From assembly GCA_021845925.1 (NCBI GenBank), contig JAJZUW010000004.1:95867-158119 (forward strand): a DNA stretch of 62,253 bases, read 5' to 3'. Under the pieces are notes generated by a model that made no database searches, had not been told where the DNA came from, and worked only from the letters and a program-made list of their open reading frames with translations. The stretch comes from Pseudomonadota bacterium. Lineage in GTDB: Bacteria > Pseudomonadota > Gammaproteobacteria > Burkholderiales > Sulfuriferulaceae. Below, piece after piece: positions 8,481-17,123 of this stretch (position 1 is its first letter; every line of letters starts with the position of its first letter). Made by a program: the position numbers and the translations under genes.

Positions 8481-11400
8481 TCAGCGCCCTGATACGCGGT
8501 TCAATCCGCAATCGCTTTCTGGTGTTGATGGGCACTCTGCTGCTGGCGGGCTGGGGTATCTGGGCGATGTTGCAGATGCCGCTCGACGCACTTCCCGATC
8601 TCTCGGACACGCAGGTCATCCTGCGAACAACCTGGGCAGGGCAACCGCCACAGGTGGTCGAAGACCAGCTCACTTATCCATTGGCAACCACGATGCTGTC
8701 GGTGCCGGGCGTCAAAACAGTGCGTGCCTATTCGTTTTTTGGCGACTCATTTGTGTACGTCATTTTTCATGATGGCACAGATGCGTATTGGGCGCGCTCC
8801 CGTGTGCTGGAATATCTGAGCCAGGCTCGCAGCCAGTTGCCGCCCGGCGTTAATCCAACGCTAGGTCCGGATGCAACCGGACTGGGCTGGATCTATGAAT
8901 ACGCGCTGGTTGATCGCAGTGGTCACAAAGACCTGGGTCAATTGCGCGCCATTCAGGACTGGTTTTTGCGCTATCATCTGAAAACCATCCCGAACGTGGC
9001 CGAAGTCGCCAGCATCGGCGGCATGGTCCGTGCCTGGCAGATTGTCCTGGACCCCCTGAAACTCGCCGCCTACGGCATCACCGTTCAACAAGTGGCCGCT
9101 GCCATACGCAACGCCAATGGCGCAACCGGCGGCTCGGTGATTGAACAGGGTGAAGCCGATCTGATGGTCAAAAGCATTGGCTACCTGCGCACGCCTGAAG
9201 ACTTCAAACGCATCCCGGTGGTGACCGGCGCCAATGGTGTGCCAGTGACGCTGGCCACCATCGCCACGGTACGACGCGGACCGGCCTTCCGCCAGGGGGT
9301 CGCCGATCTGGATGGACAGGGCGAAGTGGTCGGTGGCGTGGTGATTCTGCGTTCAGGCAAAAATGCCTTGCAAACGATCGAAGCCGTCAAGCAACAGCTG
9401 GCTCAACTCAAACGCAGTTTGCCCAAAGGGGTCGACATCGTCCCGACCTACGACCGGTCGCAATTGATTCTGGAAGCAATCCACAATCTGCGCGAAAAAC
9501 TGTTCGAAGAATTTCTGGTCGTCACACTGGTCTGCGGACTTTTTCTGTGGCATCTGCGTTCATCGCTGGTGGCAGTCATCACCTTGCCGGTGGCTGTTCT
9601 GACCGCCTTCATCGTCATGTACTACCAGGGCATCAGCGCCAATCTGATGTCGCTGGGTGGCATCGCCATGGCCATCGGAGCGATGGTGGATGGCGCCGTC
9701 GTGATGATCGAAAACACACACAAGCATCTCGAACACTGGCGCAATATTCAAGGCATTGAACCTGGATCTGAAGACCGCTGGCAAATGATCATCGCTTCCA
9801 CCAGCGAAGTCGGTCCGGCGCTCTTTTTCAGCCTGTTGATTATTGCCTTGTCGTTTGTGCCGGTATTTGCACTGCAGGGGCAAGAAGGGCGTCTGTTTCA
9901 GCCACTCGCTTTCACCAAAACCTATGCCATGGCAGCCGCAGCCGCCCTGGCCATCACGCTCATCCCGGTTCTGACGGGTTACTTTCTGCGTGGGCGCATA
10001 CCAACGGAAATGCAAAATCCGTTAAACCGGATTCTGATTGCGGGATACCGCCCTCTCCTGAATGCCGCACTGAAACAACCCGGGATCGTGCTGATGATCG
10101 CCAGTTTGCTCATGCTCGTGAGCATATGGCCATTGTCCCGACTGGGCAGTGAATTCATGCCATCGCTGAATGAAGGAACCCTGCTGTACATGCCGACCGC
10201 ATTACCGGGATTATCGATCGGGAAAGCAGCGCAATTGTTGCAACAGACCGATCGCATGCTGAAAACCGTGCCCGAGGTCGATCACGTCTTTGGCAAGGTG
10301 GGCCGCGCTGAAACAGCGACGGATCCTGCACCAACCAACATGTTTGAAACCACGATCACCTTCAGGCCGCGCAATGAATGGCGCCAGGGTATGACCATGC
10401 AAAAAATCCAGAACGCATTGAATCAGGCCGTGCAGGTGCCAGGACTCACCAACCTGTTCGTACCGCCCATTGCCAATCGCATCGACATGCAATCAACCGG
10501 CATCAAGAGTCCCATCGGCATCAAGGTTGGCGGGCCCGATCCTGTTGTGTTACAACAGGTGTCGGCTACGGTTGAACGCGTGGCCCGCGACGTGCCGGGC
10601 GTGAGTTCGGCAGCGGCAGACCGCGCTGCCAGTGGGCGATACGTGGATGTCCACATTCGTCCCGACGCTGCAGCACGTTACGGACTGACTCAGGCAGATT
10701 TGCAGGAAATCATTGCCTTGGCTGTCGGCGGCAATCAGATTGGCGAAACGACCCAAGGGCGCGAACGGTTCCCGATTCTGCTCAGGTATCCGCGCGCAAT
10801 GCGGCAGACCGTGTCGGCACTGCGCAGTCTGCTGGTTGTCGCTCCCGACGGCGCACAACTGCCACTGTCTGTAGTCGCCGATATCGACGTGATGGCTGGC
10901 CCATCGATGCTGACCAGCGAAAACGGCGATCTGGTCAGTTATGTCTACGTGGACAGTCATGACAGCAATCTGGGTGGTGTAGTCACACGACTGGAACAGG
11001 CTGTAGCCAGAAAAACGGTATTGCCAGCCGGCTACACAATCAACTGGTCTGGCCAGTTTGAATCCATGCAACGCGCCGAAGAACGCCTGAAAACCGTGGT
11101 GCCGGCGACATTGACGATCATCTTCATCCTGCTCTGGAGCATCTTCCGGCGTGCGGCGGAAGCGGCACTGATCATGCTGACACTGCCTTTCGCCCTGATT
11201 GGCGGCATCTGGCTTGTCTGGCTGGCCGGGCAACCGGTGTCGGTGGCAACCATGATCGGATTCATTGCGCTGGCAGGCCTGTCATCCGAATTTGGCGTGA
11301 TCATGCTGCTATATCTGCGTACGGCATGGCAGCAACGCATACTGGCCGGCAACGTCGACCCGACGGCACTGGACGAAGCAATTCGCGAGGGCGCAGTCAT

Positions 11401-11623
11401 GCGGGTACGCCCGAAAGCCATGACCGTTGCGGTAATCGTCGCTGGCCTTCTGCCAATCCTGCTTGGCCATGCGGCCGGTTCGGAAGTCATGCGCAGCATC
11501 GCAACCCCGATGGTCGGCGGCATGCTCACGGCGCCATTGCTGTCGATGGTGGTGATTCCGGTGACATTCCGGCTTCTGGAGCGCCATCGGTTGCGGACAG
11601 GACAACCACTGGGGAACCTCTGA
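8477..11623 (+). CDS. cusA: CusA/CzcA-family heavy-metal RND efflux permease
   Basis: This 1048-residue inner-membrane proton antiporter has the 12-helix, two-large-loop layout of RND pumps. HME-class signatures are clear: the TM4 motif MVDGAVVMIENTHKH, and GRAETATDPAP, NRIDM and STGIKSPIGIKVGGPD in the periplasmic porter domain. Methionines at about residues 622 (PTNMFETT) and 671 (NRIDM) sit in stretches conserved in Cu(I)/Ag(I) exporters, which together with the methionine-rich adaptor favours monovalent copper/silver over Zn/Co/Cd. I could not assign every residue of the E. coli CusA methionine pathway without an alignment. It is the last gene of the operon; its stop codon directly abuts the stop of the convergent emrB-like gene. 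Confidence 0.93.
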   Translation: MISALIRGSIRNRFLVLMGTLLLAGWGIWAMLQMPLDALPDLSDTQVILRTTWAGQPPQVVEDQLTYPLATTMLSVPGVKTVRAYSFFGDSFVYVIFHDGTDAYWARSRVLEYLSQARSQLPPGVNPTLGPDATGLGWIYEYALVDRSGHKDLGQLRAIQDWFLRYHLKTIPNVAEVASIGGMVRAWQIVLDPLKLAAYGITVQQVAAAIRNANGATGGSVIEQGEADLMVKSIGYLRTPEDFKRIPVVTGANGVPVTLATIATVRRGPAFRQGVADLDGQGEVVGGVVILRSGKNALQTIEAVKQQLAQLKRSLPKGVDIVPTYDRSQLILEAIHNLREKLFEEFLVVTLVCGLFLWHLRSSLVAVITLPVAVLTAFIVMYYQGISANLMSLGGIAMAIGAMVDGAVVMIENTHKHLEHWRNIQGIEPGSEDRWQMIIASTSEVGPALFFSLLIIALSFVPVFALQGQEGRLFQPLAFTKTYAMAAAAALAITLIPVLTGYFLRGRIPTEMQNPLNRILIAGYRPLLNAALKQPGIVLMIASLLMLVSIWPLSRLGSEFMPSLNEGTLLYMPTALPGLSIGKAAQLLQQTDRMLKTVPEVDHVFGKVGRAETATDPAPTNMFETTITFRPRNEWRQGMTMQKIQNALNQAVQVPGLTNLFVPPIANRIDMQSTGIKSPIGIKVGGPDPVVLQQVSATVERVARDVPGVSSAAADRAASGRYVDVHIRPDAAARYGLTQADLQEIIALAVGGNQIGETTQGRERFPILLRYPRAMRQTVSALRSLLVVAPDGAQLPLSVVADIDVMAGPSMLTSENGDLVSYVYVDSHDSNLGGVVTRLEQAVARKTVLPAGYTINWSGQFESMQRAEERLKTVVPATLTIIFILLWSIFRRAAEAALIMLTLPFALIGGIWLVWLAGQPVSVATMIGFIALAGLSSEFGVIMLLYLRTAWQQRILAGNVDPTALDEAIREGAVMRVRPKAMTVAVIVAGLLPILLGHAAGSEVMRSIATPMVGGMLTAPLLSMVVIPVTFRLLERHRLRTGQPLGNL

Positions 11624-13168
11624 TCAGTGTTCGCCGCCAGCCGCCTGCGCCCCCGCACCAAACGGGGGCCTGGCAAACCAGATCACCCCGATCAGGGACA
11701 AAAACACACCGCCCGACAACAAAAACACATCATTCATGGCCAGCACATATGACTGTCCGCCCAAAGTATACTGTATGACACCCAGCGCCTGGGTATGGGT
11801 CAATCCGGCATGCTGCAGACCAGCAATGGTTTGCTGGGTCACCGGGTTCATCGGATTGACGGTTTCGGCAAGCCGGCTGTGGTGAAACGATTCACGCCGA
11901 TCCCAGATGGCAATGCTGAGCGATGTGCCGAAGCTGCCGCCAACCATGCGCAAAAAGTTCGACAGGCCAGACGCACTGGCCAGCCGGTTGTGCGGCAGAC
12001 CGGACAGGATGATCGACATCAGCGGGATGAAAAACAGCGCCATGCCAAGCCCGAGTGCAAGCCTGGGCAAGGTGAGCTGGGCAAAATCGGCCGATGTGGT
12101 GAACCCGGAAGACCAGAACATGACGATGGCAAATATCAGAAAACTGATGCCGGTCAGCAGCCGCAAATCGGTCTTGTGCATGAAACGACCGACCAGTGGC
12201 GACAGGAATACCGGCAGTATCCCGATCGGTGCCGCAGACAGCCCGGCCCAGGTGGCGGTATAGCCCATCTGGGTCTGCAACCACAATGGATAAACCACCA
12301 CCCCGCCAAAAAACGTCATGTAGCCGATGCTGATCGCCATTGCGCCGACGGTGAAGTTGCGTTTGCCAAACAGGCTGAGATCCACCACCGGGTGTTCTGC
12401 GGTCAGTTCCCAGACCACAAACACCGTCAGAGCCACCACCGAAATCACCGCCAGCGCCACGATCAGGTGCGAGCCGAACCAGTCCAGCTCGTTCCCCTTG
12501 TCGAGCAGCAACTGCAGGCTGCCGACACCGACGATCAGCAACAGCAGGCCGACCAGATCGATCGGCTTGCGATGGGTGGCCGTTTCACGCTGCCTGAGCA
12601 GGTTCCAGGTCATCCAGGAAGAGATGATGCCGACCGGAACATTGATGTAAAAAATCCACGGCCAGCTGAGGTTGTCGGTAATGTAGCCACCCAGGATCGG
12701 CCCGAAAATCGGCGCCAGCACCACGGTCATCGACCAGAGGGCCAGCGCCAGTCCTTTTTTTTCGGGCGGGTAATTGGACAGCAGCAGACTTTGCGACAAT
12801 GGAATCATCGGACCGGCCACGGCACCCTGCAACACGCGAAACATCACCAGCATCGGCAGGTTGGTGGACAAACCACACAACATGGACACCAGGGTGAACA
12901 GCAGGGTTGCCGCCACAAACAGACGCACCTCGCCAAAGCGCTGCGCAAGCCAGCCGGACAAAGGCAGCGCAATGGCGTTGCTGACCGCAAAGGAAGTGAT
13001 GATCCAGGTGCCCTGATCCGGACTGACCGCGAGATCACCTGAAATATCGGGAATCGATACGTTGGCAATCGACGTATCCAGCACCTGCATGAACGTGGCC
13101 AGCGACAGCGCCAGCGTCAGCAAGGCAAGCGCACTGCCATGGATCGGCGCGGCTGGTGACTGGCTCAT
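11624..13168 (-). CDS. emrB: EmrB-type DHA2 family multidrug MFS transporter
   Basis: This 514-residue transporter has about 14 hydrophobic helices, as expected of the DHA2 (14-TM) drug:proton antiporters. Visible motifs include the TM1 signature LDTSIANVSIPDISG and antiporter motif C in TM5 (GPILGGYI). It would work with the EmrA-like periplasmic protein and the NodT-type channel encoded just upstream to expel hydrophobic compounds across both membranes. It overlaps emrA by ATGA (13165-13168). It is the last gene of the minus-strand operon, and its TGA abuts the cusA stop with no intergenic base. Confidence 0.93.
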   Translation of the reverse strand: MSQSPAAPIHGSALALLTLALSLATFMQVLDTSIANVSIPDISGDLAVSPDQGTWIITSFAVSNAIALPLSGWLAQRFGEVRLFVAATLLFTLVSMLCGLSTNLPMLVMFRVLQGAVAGPMIPLSQSLLLSNYPPEKKGLALALWSMTVVLAPIFGPILGGYITDNLSWPWIFYINVPVGIISSWMTWNLLRQRETATHRKPIDLVGLLLLIVGVGSLQLLLDKGNELDWFGSHLIVALAVISVVALTVFVVWELTAEHPVVDLSLFGKRNFTVGAMAISIGYMTFFGGVVVYPLWLQTQMGYTATWAGLSAAPIGILPVFLSPLVGRFMHKTDLRLLTGISFLIFAIVMFWSSGFTTSADFAQLTLPRLALGLGMALFFIPLMSIILSGLPHNRLASASGLSNFLRMVGGSFGTSLSIAIWDRRESFHHSRLAETVNPMNPVTQQTIAGLQHAGLTHTQALGVIQYTLGGQSYVLAMNDVFLLSGGVFLSLIGVIWFARPPFGAGAQAAGGEH

Positions 13169-14301
13169 GGCCGGAGATTCTGTGCCAGAATGCGCTGGAT
13201 ATCGCGCTCGACCGGCTGCATGTCGATCGACAGCACCGGTGTGCTGTACAACGGCTGACTGGCATTGGCCAGTACCGGCTGGCCGGACTTCTGGTCATGC
13301 AGATCAACCGTGGCTGTCACCGACAACCCCAATTGCAGTGGATGCGCCTTCAGTTCACTGGCATCCAGGGCCATGCGTACCGGCAGACGCTGGACCACCT
13401 TGATCCAGTTACCGGTTGCATTCTGCGCAGGCAGCAGGGAAAACACGCTACCCGTTCCGGCAGCCAGACCCGCCACATGGCCATGAAACACGACATCGCT
13501 GCCATACAGATCGGTCACCAGATCAACCGGCTGACCAATCCGAACCTGTGCCAGCCGGTTTTCCTTGAAATTGGCATCCACCCATATCTGTTGTTCCGGC
13601 ACCACTGCCAGCAGAAGACTGCCTGGCGTCACGTGTTCGCCAACCTGCACCGTTCGTTTGGCCACCCGCCCGCTGACTGGCGCCGCGATTGTCGTGCGCT
13701 GCAGATCCAGCCAGGCCTGACGCAACTGAGCCTCGGCATGCAGCACGGCCGGGTGGCGAATCACTGGCGTGCCCAGAACCGCAACGCGGGCCGCATCACG
13801 AGTGCGCTGCGCTGCAACCAGCGCAGCCTGTGCTGCAACCACGCTCAGGCGGGCATGTTCGAGATCCTCTCCCGACAAGGCACGTGCATCCTGCAGACCT
13901 GCCCGACGCTTCAGATCGTTCTGCGCGCGTTCGAGTTCCACTTTGCGCTGGTCCACCAGCGCTGCAGCCGCATCGGCCGTCTGGTACTGAGCAGCCACAT
14001 TGCGTACTGTTTCGGCCAGCGTGCTTTCGGCACGGGATAATGCCAGCCGCGCATCGGCATCATCCAGGACGACCAGCGGCTGGCCAGTCATGACCTGCTG
14101 CGTTTCATCCACGTACACGGCCTTCACATTGCCGGAAACCTGCGCCATCACATTGACCAGATTTCCCGCGACATACGCATCATTCGTCGACTGGTAATAG
14201 CGTCCGACAGTGAGCCAGTGCCAGCCGGCCCACAACCCTGCCAACAGGAACACCAGCAGGACGATCATCAATCCGTATTTGCGGTTGGTTTGCTTGTTCA
14301 T
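13165..14301 (-). CDS. emrA: EmrA-type HlyD family periplasmic adaptor
   Basis: This 378-residue protein has one N-terminal transmembrane anchor (about residues 10-30) and a large periplasmic part. The biotinyl-lipoyl half-motifs (STNDAYVAGNLVNVMAQVSG and TIAAPVSGRVAKRTVQVGEH) bracket a long alanine-rich coiled-coil hairpin. This is the usual EmrA/HlyD layout and length. It bridges the MFS pump and the outer-membrane factor. Both ends are translationally coupled by ATGA overlaps (14298-14301 and 13165-13168), so the three proteins are probably made in fixed ratio. Confidence 0.93.
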   Translation of the reverse strand: MNKQTNRKYGLMIVLLVFLLAGLWAGWHWLTVGRYYQSTNDAYVAGNLVNVMAQVSGNVKAVYVDETQQVMTGQPLVVLDDADARLALSRAESTLAETVRNVAAQYQTADAAAALVDQRKVELERAQNDLKRRAGLQDARALSGEDLEHARLSVVAAQAALVAAQRTRDAARVAVLGTPVIRHPAVLHAEAQLRQAWLDLQRTTIAAPVSGRVAKRTVQVGEHVTPGSLLLAVVPEQQIWVDANFKENRLAQVRIGQPVDLVTDLYGSDVVFHGHVAGLAAGTGSVFSLLPAQNATGNWIKVVQRLPVRMALDASELKAHPLQLGLSVTATVDLHDQKSGQPVLANASQPLYSTPVLSIDMQPVERDIQRILAQNLRP

Positions 14302-15692
14302 GGTCTGTTTTGCCCGTCCTGATGTCGTGGAAATCCGCCCAAAGCCCGCACCATCGCCAATTCCGCCTCCAGCGCCCTGCGGGAAAGTTCTACCCCGCCC
14401 TGCTCCGCTTCCTGCTCGGCCAGACGGTCAGCCAGCCAGTTTTTCTGGTCTTCCAGCCCATGCCGGTAGCGCAGGTCGGCCAGCTGTGCCGTGGTGGCCA
14501 GGTTTTGTTGCAAACGAGACTGGTCACGGATTTCGCTGGCGAGTTCTGTCTGACTGACGCTGGCTGCAGCCACTTCGCGCATCGCTTCAAAAACACTGGC
14601 ATTGTAGGTTTCGACCGTCATGTCATATTCGGCATACCGGGCACCGAGAATGGCGCGCAGACTGTTGCTGTTGAAAACGGGCAGATGGATCGCCGGACCC
14701 ACGGCAAACATGGTGGCCCCGGACTTGAGCAGATTGTCAAAACCGATGCTTTGCAAACCCACATTGCCTGACAGGTTGACGTCCGGATAGAAATCGATTT
14801 TAGCCAGCCTTGCGGTTGCAGCAACCACCTCGATCTGTGCCCTGTTCATGCGAATATCCGGCCGGCTGCCGATCAGGTCGGCCGGGATGTGTGCCGGCAA
14901 TGCCGGCAGTGCCGGCAATCCGCTCAGGCGAATCTTTTCGCCACGCTCAGGCCCTGCCCCCATCAGGGCGGCCAGTTGCAGACGATCCTTGCGAATCTGT
15001 CCATCCAGCTGATCCATCTGGCGAGCCAGACTGGCCAGAGCTGCCTGTTCGGCCAGAGCCTGGCCGCCGGCAATCAGTCCGGATGCTTCCTGTTCGCGCT
15101 CTATATCCAGCAACTGGCTGCGCGTTGCCTGCATCCCGCGCAGCAATTCCAGACTGGCCGCATCGGCCTGCAGGGAAATATAGGCATCGGCAATGCTCAC
15201 GCCAAGCACCAGGCGTGCTTCGTCGGCTTCGGCATCGGCCACTGCCAGATTGCCGGCACTTTGCCGATAGACGGCTGCATGTTTGCCCCACCAGTCCAGA
15301 TCCCAGCTGAATGAAGCAGCCAGTTGGCCCAGATTGAACACGCTCCCCCCGATGGGTGGTGGAAAATAACCCAGGGAGCTGAATTCCTGGCGCACGGCCG
15401 ATCCATCCAGAGAAAGGGATGGTTGCACGATGCGCGCGCGTGTCAGTTCGGTTTCACTGCGAACCTGAGCAATCCTGGCGCGCGCCACGGCGAGATCCGG
15501 AGAGTTGTGCAAGGCTTCGTCCATCAGCTGATTCAGCTGGGCATCGTCAAACCGCTGCCACCAGACCGTATCCATGGGCTGCCAGACCGGCCTGGACACC
15601 GGTACGGCATGAGTCATCAGACCGGCGTCATTGGCACAACCAGCCAGACCGATGATACATCCTGCGATGATCATTCGTATTCCGCGCAACAT
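14298..15692 (-). CDS. NodT-family outer-membrane lipoprotein of the Emr-type pump
   Basis: This 464-residue outer-membrane factor has a lipoprotein signal peptide with lipobox LAGC at about residue 19. The mature sequence begins with the typical VSRPVWQPMDTVWWQRFDDAQLNQL lead-in of NodT-type channels. Two OMF repeats follow, with RPDIRMNRAQIEV in the second. I chose the ATG at 15692 because a consensus promoter (-10 at 15726-15731) lies just upstream, which rules out longer readings up to 15830, and GGTGGG precedes it. An ATG at 15719 would sit on the predicted transcription start. It is the first gene of the operon, so the channel is made before the adaptor and pump. Confidence 0.9.
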   Translation of the reverse strand: MLRGIRMIIAGCIIGLAGCANDAGLMTHAVPVSRPVWQPMDTVWWQRFDDAQLNQLMDEALHNSPDLAVARARIAQVRSETELTRARIVQPSLSLDGSAVRQEFSSLGYFPPPIGGSVFNLGQLAASFSWDLDWWGKHAAVYRQSAGNLAVADAEADEARLVLGVSIADAYISLQADAASLELLRGMQATRSQLLDIEREQEASGLIAGGQALAEQAALASLARQMDQLDGQIRKDRLQLAALMGAGPERGEKIRLSGLPALPALPAHIPADLIGSRPDIRMNRAQIEVVAATARLAKIDFYPDVNLSGNVGLQSIGFDNLLKSGATMFAVGPAIHLPVFNSNSLRAILGARYAEYDMTVETYNASVFEAMREVAAASVSQTELASEIRDQSRLQQNLATTAQLADLRYRHGLEDQKNWLADRLAEQEAEQGGVELSRRALEAELAMVRALGGFPRHQDGQNRP

Positions 15693-15725
15693 GACTTGCC
15701 CACCATCAAAATGATTCATGTGTTG

Positions 15726-15754
15726 ATTATAACGCTCTGAACAAATAATGTCAA
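15726..15754 (-). promoter_or_regulatory. Consensus sigma70 promoter of the emr-type operon
   Basis: On the minus strand, TTGACA (15754-15749) and TATAAT (15731-15726) are separated by exactly 17 bases, matching the consensus at all twelve positions. The predicted start is near 15719, giving a leader of about 27 bases before the lipoprotein ATG. The whole promoter lies between inverted arms TGTTGA-TTAT (15721-15730) and ATAAT-GTCAACA, a layout typical of a repressor operator. Confidence 0.85.
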
Positions 15755-15878
15755 CAAGCAGACCGCCCAATACACTGTTAAAATCAGCATGCTGTCCAAA
15801 CGCTGCCACACTTGCCTTGTTTCCAATCATGGCTCACGCTGGCGCCAACACCAACCTGCTACCAGACACTGCAGAGTC

Positions 15879-17123
15879 ATGACGGAACCCATCACTGAAC
15901 AAGCCAACCCGCCATGTCAGCCTGACGAGCCAGCCCGGATTGAAGGCCTTGCCCGGCTGCACAGGGCTGCCGTCAACGGCACCAGCCTGACCAGCCTGAT
16001 CGAGGCATGCACCACGCAAACACCGGGCGCCAGCGATTTCATGACCCTGGCGATGATTTTTCTGATGACCGGCAATCCGGATGCGGCTGCCGAACTGCAG
16101 GCACGCGCACTGAGCCTTAACCCGTGGTATCGGATCAACCAGCCGACCAATCCGGATGCCATTCGCCTGCTGGTGATCATGCAGCCAGGCTTCATGCAGG
16201 ACAACACACCGATCGACTTTATCCTGCATGACCCGGACATTCGCATGGACTGGTGGTTTGTTCCTGCCGGCAGCGATCTTCCGTCATGGCTACCGGAACA
16301 CGATATCCTGTTGACTGGCATGGGAGAATCCACCCGTATCCGGCCGCAACTGGAGCGGATGGCAGGACGTTTGCGGACCTGGCCGCATCCGGTGGTGAAC
16401 CGCCCCGAGCATATCGTCCGCCTGGCACGTCATCAGTTGCCGCAATTGCTGGCTCACCTGGCCAGTGTTCATGTGCCACCCACCCTGCTGCTCGACCGGC
16501 CGGCTGTGGCTGCCATGACACGCGACGGAACGCTGTGGCAGCAGCTGGGCATCGAACAGCACAGTCCGTGGCTGATCCGGCCGCTGGATACCCACGGCGG
16601 CCACGGCCTGCACCTGATCCAGCAGACTGCCGATCTGGAAACGGCACTGGCAGACACCGATGTCAGCCATTTTCATGTGGCGTCATTTGTCGATTATCGC
16701 AGTGCGGACGGTCTGTACCGCAAGTGTCGGCTGGCCTTGTGCAACGGCCGGGCATTTGCCGGGCATCTGGCCATTTCGGATCACTGGATGGTGCATTACA
16801 AGAATGCCGGCATGGCCGAACATGACGAACGGCAGCAAGAGGAACAGGCATTCATGGAACAGTTTGACGACGGGTTTGCCCGACGACATGCCCAGGCCCT
16901 GGCAGCCATCGCGGAACGCTCCGGGCTGGATTATGTGGTCATGGATTGCGCCGAATTGCCCGATGGACGCCTGCTGGTGTTCGAACTGGACAACCGGGGA
17001 TTCATGCATGCCATCGACCCATCAGAACAATATGCCTGGAAACCCGCCGTCATGCAGAAACTGTTCGATGCCTTTGCCAACCTGCTGAAACAACGCGCGC
17101 GCAACGGCGTCAATCCGGCATGA
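15879..17123 (+). CDS. ATP-grasp-like protein paralogous to the TPR protein's C-terminal domain
   Basis: This 414-residue soluble protein has no signal peptide. Residues about 45-85 look like one degenerate TPR (MTLAMIFLMTGNPDAAAELQ, then LSLNP). The rest aligns along its length with the C-terminal domain of the protein at 321-2786: THGGHGL for SHGGEGL, VDYRSADGLYRKCR for IDYRSADGWHRKYR, LAISDHWMVHY for LAISVNWMVHY, and a final LFELDNRG for LFEANAT. These are the glycine loop and metal-ligand regions of ATP-grasp ligases, which join a carboxylate to an amine via an acyl phosphate. No substrate can be assigned. The ATG at 15879 is preferred to 15789, but neither has a strong ribosome-binding site. 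The 3' end overlaps the convergent OMF gene by 14 bp. Confidence 0.75.
   Translation: MTEPITEQANPPCQPDEPARIEGLARLHRAAVNGTSLTSLIEACTTQTPGASDFMTLAMIFLMTGNPDAAAELQARALSLNPWYRINQPTNPDAIRLLVIMQPGFMQDNTPIDFILHDPDIRMDWWFVPAGSDLPSWLPEHDILLTGMGESTRIRPQLERMAGRLRTWPHPVVNRPEHIVRLARHQLPQLLAHLASVHVPPTLLLDRPAVAAMTRDGTLWQQLGIEQHSPWLIRPLDTHGGHGLHLIQQTADLETALADTDVSHFHVASFVDYRSADGLYRKCRLALCNGRAFAGHLAISDHWMVHYKNAGMAEHDERQQEEQAFMEQFDDGFARRHAQALAAIAERSGLDYVVMDCAELPDGRLLVFELDNRGFMHAIDPSEQYAWKPAVMQKLFDAFANLLKQRARNGVNPA

Noticed and set aside
11795-13042. 415-codon plus-strand frame antisense to emrB
   Set aside because: It is rich in Gln/His/Arg with no hydrophobic core and overlaps a complete 14-helix transporter.
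15693-15830. N-terminal extension of the NodT-type lipoprotein gene
   Set aside because: The consensus promoter and operator-like repeat lie inside this stretch, and the extension would destroy the lipoprotein signal peptide.
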